From Mnemiopsis leidyi (Eukaryota; Ctenophora; Tentaculata; Lobata; Bolinopsidae): a stretch of DNA of 41,574 nt. The position numbers and the translations under genes are program-made. Of the stretch, positions 37,101 through 41,574 are shown one piece after another (the first letter of the stretch is position 1; each line of letters opens with the position of its first letter). Location of the stretch: positions 334,748-376,321 of the forward strand of contig JH154536.1 of assembly GCA_000226015.1 (NCBI GenBank). Direction: 5' to 3'. The notes beneath the pieces are model-generated. The model was not told where the DNA came from, did not search any database, and saw only the letters and a program-made list of their open reading frames with translations.

Positions 37101-38827
37101 CGTGCATCATTATCCTTCAAAGCCTTCAAAGAATGTGGTTGCAAGAAGAAAAGAGAAAGAAATAAGAGAAAGACATGAAATATATCAGTGAGTCGTTTAC
37201 CAATCAGTGATATCGTTAACCAAATTGATACTTATTCATGATATTTGTGTATTGGTACTTTAGAGAGAATGAAGTGCGAGTAATAGTAGTAAGTGAAGAT
37301 TGGCACGGAATATGGAAAACTTTGTCAGTCGAGAAATTTATTTTTGGCCCTGATCCTTATACCAAGTGTTTAGAAATTAAAAACTGTCGTTAAACAAGAC
37401 ATGATAGGAAATCGAAGCGGTTTAACATGATCAGTGACCTGACTAAAATGATTGGAAAAGAAAATCAATGATTACGATATTTCATCCGACCGCCCTGATG
37501 ATAATGCTAGATAAGAGCTTTCATACAGATTTTCTTCATACAGATTTTTTTATACAGTTTTTTTTCATACAGATTATTAAACTGTATGAAGCATAGAACT
37601 TTGACTGTAATCGTTATATGGTCATAAGGACAGAAAAGAAAGCATATTAAACTGCAATTGTCAAAGGATCAATACAACTTTGAAAAGTGATTTTTGTGTC
37701 CGTAAGAATTCACAACCGTCAAACAGAATCGAAAGCAATAGCATCTATTGCGTCCAAAACTTAGAGGATAATTTATAGGAACCCTTGAACCGAAATGGAC
37801 TGAATTATCTCTAAGCTACTTAAAATAATCCACACATTGCAAACTGAAACACAGCATCATAAACGAACTATTACAACATGCCTTTAGCAAACGTAATGAA
37901 ATTAGCTCTGATCGAAATAATATTCAGCAAATGCCGAAACAAAATTACGGAATCATTTTACTCCTTCATTCTGAGAGGGTGCTTTTTGAACAGAACTGCA
38001 GTTACTTTGCTTATTGTACATATAACGACAATAAGGTCGTAAGGTGTATTATTTAATCATACTTTTCCCAGTTATATGAGCCTAAAATGAATAATGAACA
38101 TCTGACCTGAGCGGAGAAAATTAGCATTTCATAAATCGGCATTTCCTGTAAATGATTTTTATCACGTGATTTCGCATGTACGACAGATTTCCCTGCTATT
38201 CTTGACTAAGCGGTAAAAGATCGATGGTTAATTTTACATCGCCAAGTTTATTTTCTGTAATGAACATTGCAAAGTTAAATCACATCTTCAGTCATATCTC
38301 CAATTATGATACATCTTTACGATTTTTTCTTCTATCATTAAAAGCAACTTGAAAATTAGTGGAACAGGCGGTCATTTCATTTATCGAGTTGCTTCTAGAA
38401 GCAGAACAAACTTTTCAATTTGACTGTTTACATACGCCATGACTCATGCGACTCTTAGTCAACGTGCCTCTCTGCACCTAGTCCTACTTAAATCCGATAT
38501 CTGAGGTAAGATTGCAGAACAAAACTTAAAACACGGGACGCCAATAATATCCATGCTTTAAGCAACTGAGTAGTCAGCACCACATTCACACACACTTTTA
38601 AAGCAGGCAGTCAAAATGTAGCTAATGGATACACATATGTGATAAAATTATGAAATTGAACTTTGAAGACAGTACAAGAGCATTTGCTGGAGCTTCGTTT
38701 GTTATAGGTACGTTGGAATGAATTGTTGTGAGGATGAAATATGACTATGTCTCATGAAATGACCTGGGATTTCCATAATAAACACTTTGGCACAAAGTAC
38801 AAAGTTACAGCTGATTTGTATACTGAC
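34191..38827. other. Intergenic, unresolved; 3' end of gene D may lie here
   Basis: No gene is firmly supported. Three minus-strand open stretches have some coding-like character but no recognised domain: about 35213-35428, 36323-36590 (opened by a possible acceptor ATTAAGCACAG) and 36956-37144. Because gene D ends at an open phase 1 donor at 38828, one or more of these could be its downstream exons, but none joins convincingly in phase. Small repeats are present at 34433-34467 (17-base direct repeat) and 36821-36873. Confidence 0.35.
36821..36873. repeat. 11-bp tandem repeat, about five copies
   Basis: The unit GAATTAAACAG is repeated four times exactly with a fifth partial copy. It is a simple minisatellite. 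Confidence 0.95.
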
Positions 38828-40809
38828 CTGTATTTATGACAGAATGAGGAGTGAGGATAGCGGTGCCGTCCAAAAACGCCACGTGATCATCCCTTAGCTC
38901 CATGAACATGTATCCGACCTCTGCCAGATCGTTTACGTACACCGGCATGCTTCTCTCCAGGTCGATTTGCACTCCATTGAAGGATACTTGGAACGTTTCC
39001 ACTTCAATCCTGATTTCCACCAAGTTTGTTCCGGTTATCAAAGTTGGCATGGGGTTTTTCCACGGTCCTACCCAATTTACTGCTGCATTGTTTTCGTTCC
39101 AACGTTGTTGGTTAAACCTTATTTCCATGTATGTAGCTTCACCCGCGGTATGAAGAATTCGGAAGTGCAGTATTCCTTTGTCTTCGGGTGTGTATAGCCG
39201 AAACCATCTGAAGACAATTTTACATTTCTATCAAGACATCACAAACATTCAATGTCTTTTTTATGGTGTCAAATTTCTAAGGTGTTATTCCAAACTTCAA
39301 TAATCAATATAATACAACAAGATATTGCTTAAGAGCCACATCTTTTATAATTTCTTTTTTTTTTCGTTCGAAATCATTTCTGTTACTTGTTTGTTGAGCT
39401 GATAAGATTATACATTATATTTCTGACCTGTCTCCAGTATACATTATATTTCTGACCTGTCTCCGAGATTCGAACCATCGTATGAAAATGGGATCTTTAT
39501 TTTGGATCCCACACCTAGAACAGAAGTAGTTAGGTTCTGTCGTTTAATGTTTCCGTTGGTAGCAGAAGCATCGTAGCTGTATCCTGTAAAAACCTCTTCC
39601 GAATACGACTCATCTGAAAAAAATATTCAAAAAAATGTTTTTATAGTACCAAAAAGGGGTAAATACTAAAACAAGATAGTACGATCTTTGACATCACTAT
39701 AATGGAAAATTACTCACAGATTCTTCTGTACAGTCGGATTTCTGAAAAGTGTAAATATGTTCCAGTTCGAGAAACTTTGATCATGTTGCCTGTCTCTCCT
39801 CCGCAATATTCGACATAGGTTTGGTTTCTTTCACTGTTTGACTTCAGGTATACAAAAGGTATTGTCCCACAGTCTTTTACTTTGTTACCATCATTCCAAA
39901 GAGATATCAGGGTATTTTGCAATCTCTCCAAACAAATATTGACATCATCTAAACATGTATCGTCACCAATCCCTAATCTATTAACGATAACAATCTTCTC
40001 TACGGGTGTTGTGGCGAAATGTACTTTCACCCACGGCGTGCTCTCGGCTCCATTGACCTCTTGAGAATGGTAGAATGTGCTAACATCATCATCGTATATC
40101 ATATTTACTGGATTACTAGATTGCTGGGTGCTTGCTTCAGCTGATTGGATCTCAATCAGTTTGTAACCTGGTAGAAAGGAACTGTCGCGTTTCAAAATAT
40201 AATCATTTAAATCAGTTTACCTATAAATACATAATACCGTGAATCAACTAAATCAAGGAAGTGTTTTGAGGAGCTCATCTTAGTGAATCACCTAATATTA
40301 GGTGGTGTACTAATAATATGAGCTATGAATTATGAATTACCCGGATTATAATCTACGCAGTCACTCAAAACTCTCCCACTCCACGCATGGTTTCCCCTGT
40401 CGTTGTCCCAATAGATGATGGACTCCTCAGGATAATACCAAAACGGGTAAACTCGGTCGTCAGGGAAGTCCACCTTTCCAGTTTGGGGGTAAACTCTCCT
40501 GTTGATGGTGCCGAGGGCATCCGGTCGGTCAACAGTAGTCCATTTTACACAAACAAGTGAGTTTTCAGAGACTGTGATAATCTTCCCAGCAAATGTGATT
40601 GTGTTGCAAACTTTCACTGATTAGGAGTATGTTCGTTATTTTCGAAACAAGCTTTGATAAGCTTGATGATTTCATTAATTACAAATCAAAATGGAATCCT
40701 AGGAAAATTCTAGGATGAAAAGAAGGTGGTTTGACAAACCTGAATATATAATCTGGAACAGAAAACAGACAACGAAGCCATGTTGGATATACCGGTAAGA
40801 TGAAAACAT
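38828..40809 (-). CDS. Gene D: secreted mosaic of array module, F-type-lectin-like and gene A-like domains
   Basis: Minus-strand exons: 40740-40809 (signal peptide with core GFVVCFLFQIIYS), 40341-40616, 39718-40167, 39457-39613 and 38828-39207. It continues past a donor (ACAG|GTCAGTA) at 38828 and its last exon was not found. Exon 2 is a divergent copy of the array module: GTINR in place of GT-[LV]-DRG, then TGKVDF, FWYYPEESIIYWD and a closing SDC. Exon 3 is a 150-residue galactose-binding-like domain of the F5/8C or fucolectin (FTP) type: NPVNMIYDDDVSTFYHS, PWVKVHF, VEKIVIVNR, RLQNTLISLWND and a C-terminal HFSEIRLYRR strand. Exons 4-5 encode a domain homologous to gene A, with QVSFNGVQIDL at its core. 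Potential N-glycosylation sites NQT and NLT are present. Likely an extracellular sugar- or surface-binding protein (inference). I see no complete F-lectin fucose-binding motif. Confidence 0.8.
39409..39464. repeat. 29-bp tandem duplication that copies a splice donor
   Basis: A 27-base match (39409-39435 and 39438-39464, period 29) spans the end of gene D exon 4. Each copy contains GGAGACAG|GTCAGA on the minus strand, so two equivalent donors exist 29 bases apart. The upstream one, at 39457, was used in the model. The downstream one would add 29 bases and shift the frame. Confidence 0.9.
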
Positions 40810-41531
40810 AAAACCTTTCAAGAAAATTCAAGAGAATTATTCGATTCAACAACAATGAGACTGATGAAATATGGTAGGATACTTCCCATATTCAGGCGTA
40901 TGCTGCGATTTAGTTCATTTGGCCTGCTATGAAAATTAAAATCTCGATTTTTATAAGTTACGCGAAACAAATTACTATCAGATGTGAATTTATAACATCT
41001 GAGAAAAATTATCATCGGGTCATAATGCTAACAACAAGTAAGAAAGTAGTGTAAAAATTAGGTTCAACAATTAATCTTAATCTGTCGACAGAACGATGAG
41101 AACGATGAGACAACACAGATTGACAGCTACAGCGTCTTGACAATTAACAATAATAAAGTACATAAGAAGTGTGTGTGATCGTGACACTTTAGTTAGACGT
41201 GACTCGATCACACAAGCAATTGTATATGCACGTACAATCAATAACAAAAATAAAAAGGTATGTATTGACAAGAGTATATTCTATCTCAAACCACTGGCGC
41301 TCTTTGATCATGAGCCACGCCATGGAACTTAGGAATTTAAGTCTATCGGCTGCCGTCTTGCTCATAACAATGGCAAGATATTTAAGCAAATTGTACCTTC
41401 ACAATTGGGGCTTGTGAAAAAAGAAGCTTTGAGTAAGACAGGAGTATAAGTTGTTACACATAGGTTGTTACAAAAACAAGTACTGCGTGTATCCTTACAT
41501 AATGGCACAATGTATTTATTAAAGTATATGA

Positions 41532-41532
<1 letters not shown>
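40810..41532. other. Upstream region of gene D, no further gene seen
   Basis: A+T-rich DNA with no supported exon. It should include the promoter of gene D but no distinctive element was recognised. Confidence 0.4.

Positions 41533-41570
<38 letters not shown>
41533..41570. repeat. (TA)19 dinucleotide repeat
   Basis: Nineteen TA units run almost to the end of the window. The sequence may stop here because of the repeat or simply because the window was cut. Confidence 0.97.
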
Positions 41571-41573
<3 letters not shown>

Positions 41574-41574
41574 T

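Noticed and set aside
36956-37144. Minus-strand frame with a pyrimidine-rich upstream stretch, as a downstream exon of gene D
   Set aside because: The acceptor phase does not fit the phase 1 donor at 38828 without a stop, and no homology was seen.
39457-39480. GGTTCGAATC on the minus strand resembling a tRNA T-loop
   Set aside because: It lies inside gene D exon 4, where it encodes DGSNL, and no other tRNA arm is present.

Overview
The window is nuclear DNA from an invertebrate animal. It has split genes with short introns, signal-peptide exons followed by phase 1-1 module exons, a decayed non-LTR retrotransposon, microsatellites and an A+T-rich background. A FAM177-like gene supports Metazoa. 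I cannot name the phylum from sequence alone; a sponge, cnidarian or tunicate would all fit.

Layout. Bases 1 to about 13.8 kb hold no gene I can defend, only short tandem repeats, one CpG-rich patch and one candidate orphan exon. A two-exon secreted protein (gene A, minus strand) lies at 15.0-15.9 kb, with two hairpins just past its stop. A single-exon FAM177-like gene (plus) is at 16.9-17.3 kb, and a weak two-exon candidate (plus) at 19.7-20.0 kb. From 21.7 to 32.3 kb there is a minus-strand tandem array of three related genes. Each has a signal-peptide exon followed by whole-exon modules of about 96-99 residues that I do not recognise as a named family. The order is A-B-C in genes 1 and 2 and A-B-A-B-C in gene 3. 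A degraded reverse transcriptase sits just upstream of gene 3. Bases 34.2-38.8 kb have no supported gene. Gene D (minus, 38.8-40.8 kb, 3' end not found) joins a divergent copy of the array module, an F5/8C or F-type-lectin-like domain, and a domain homologous to gene A. The window ends in a (TA)n tract.

Reading. Genes A, 1, 2, 3 and D look like one local set of secreted, modular, probably lectin-like proteins built from shared parts. Gene D links the array module to the gene A module. The array is young and changing: gene 3 carries an almost identical internal A-B duplication, genes 1 and 2 switch sharply from near-identity to strong divergence inside their last visible exon, and gene 2 carries a stop codon formed across a splice junction. 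Such features are common in self/non-self, adhesion or defence families, but function here is inference only. Exon limits were set by hand from GT/GC-AG sites and reading phase; no transcript evidence was available.
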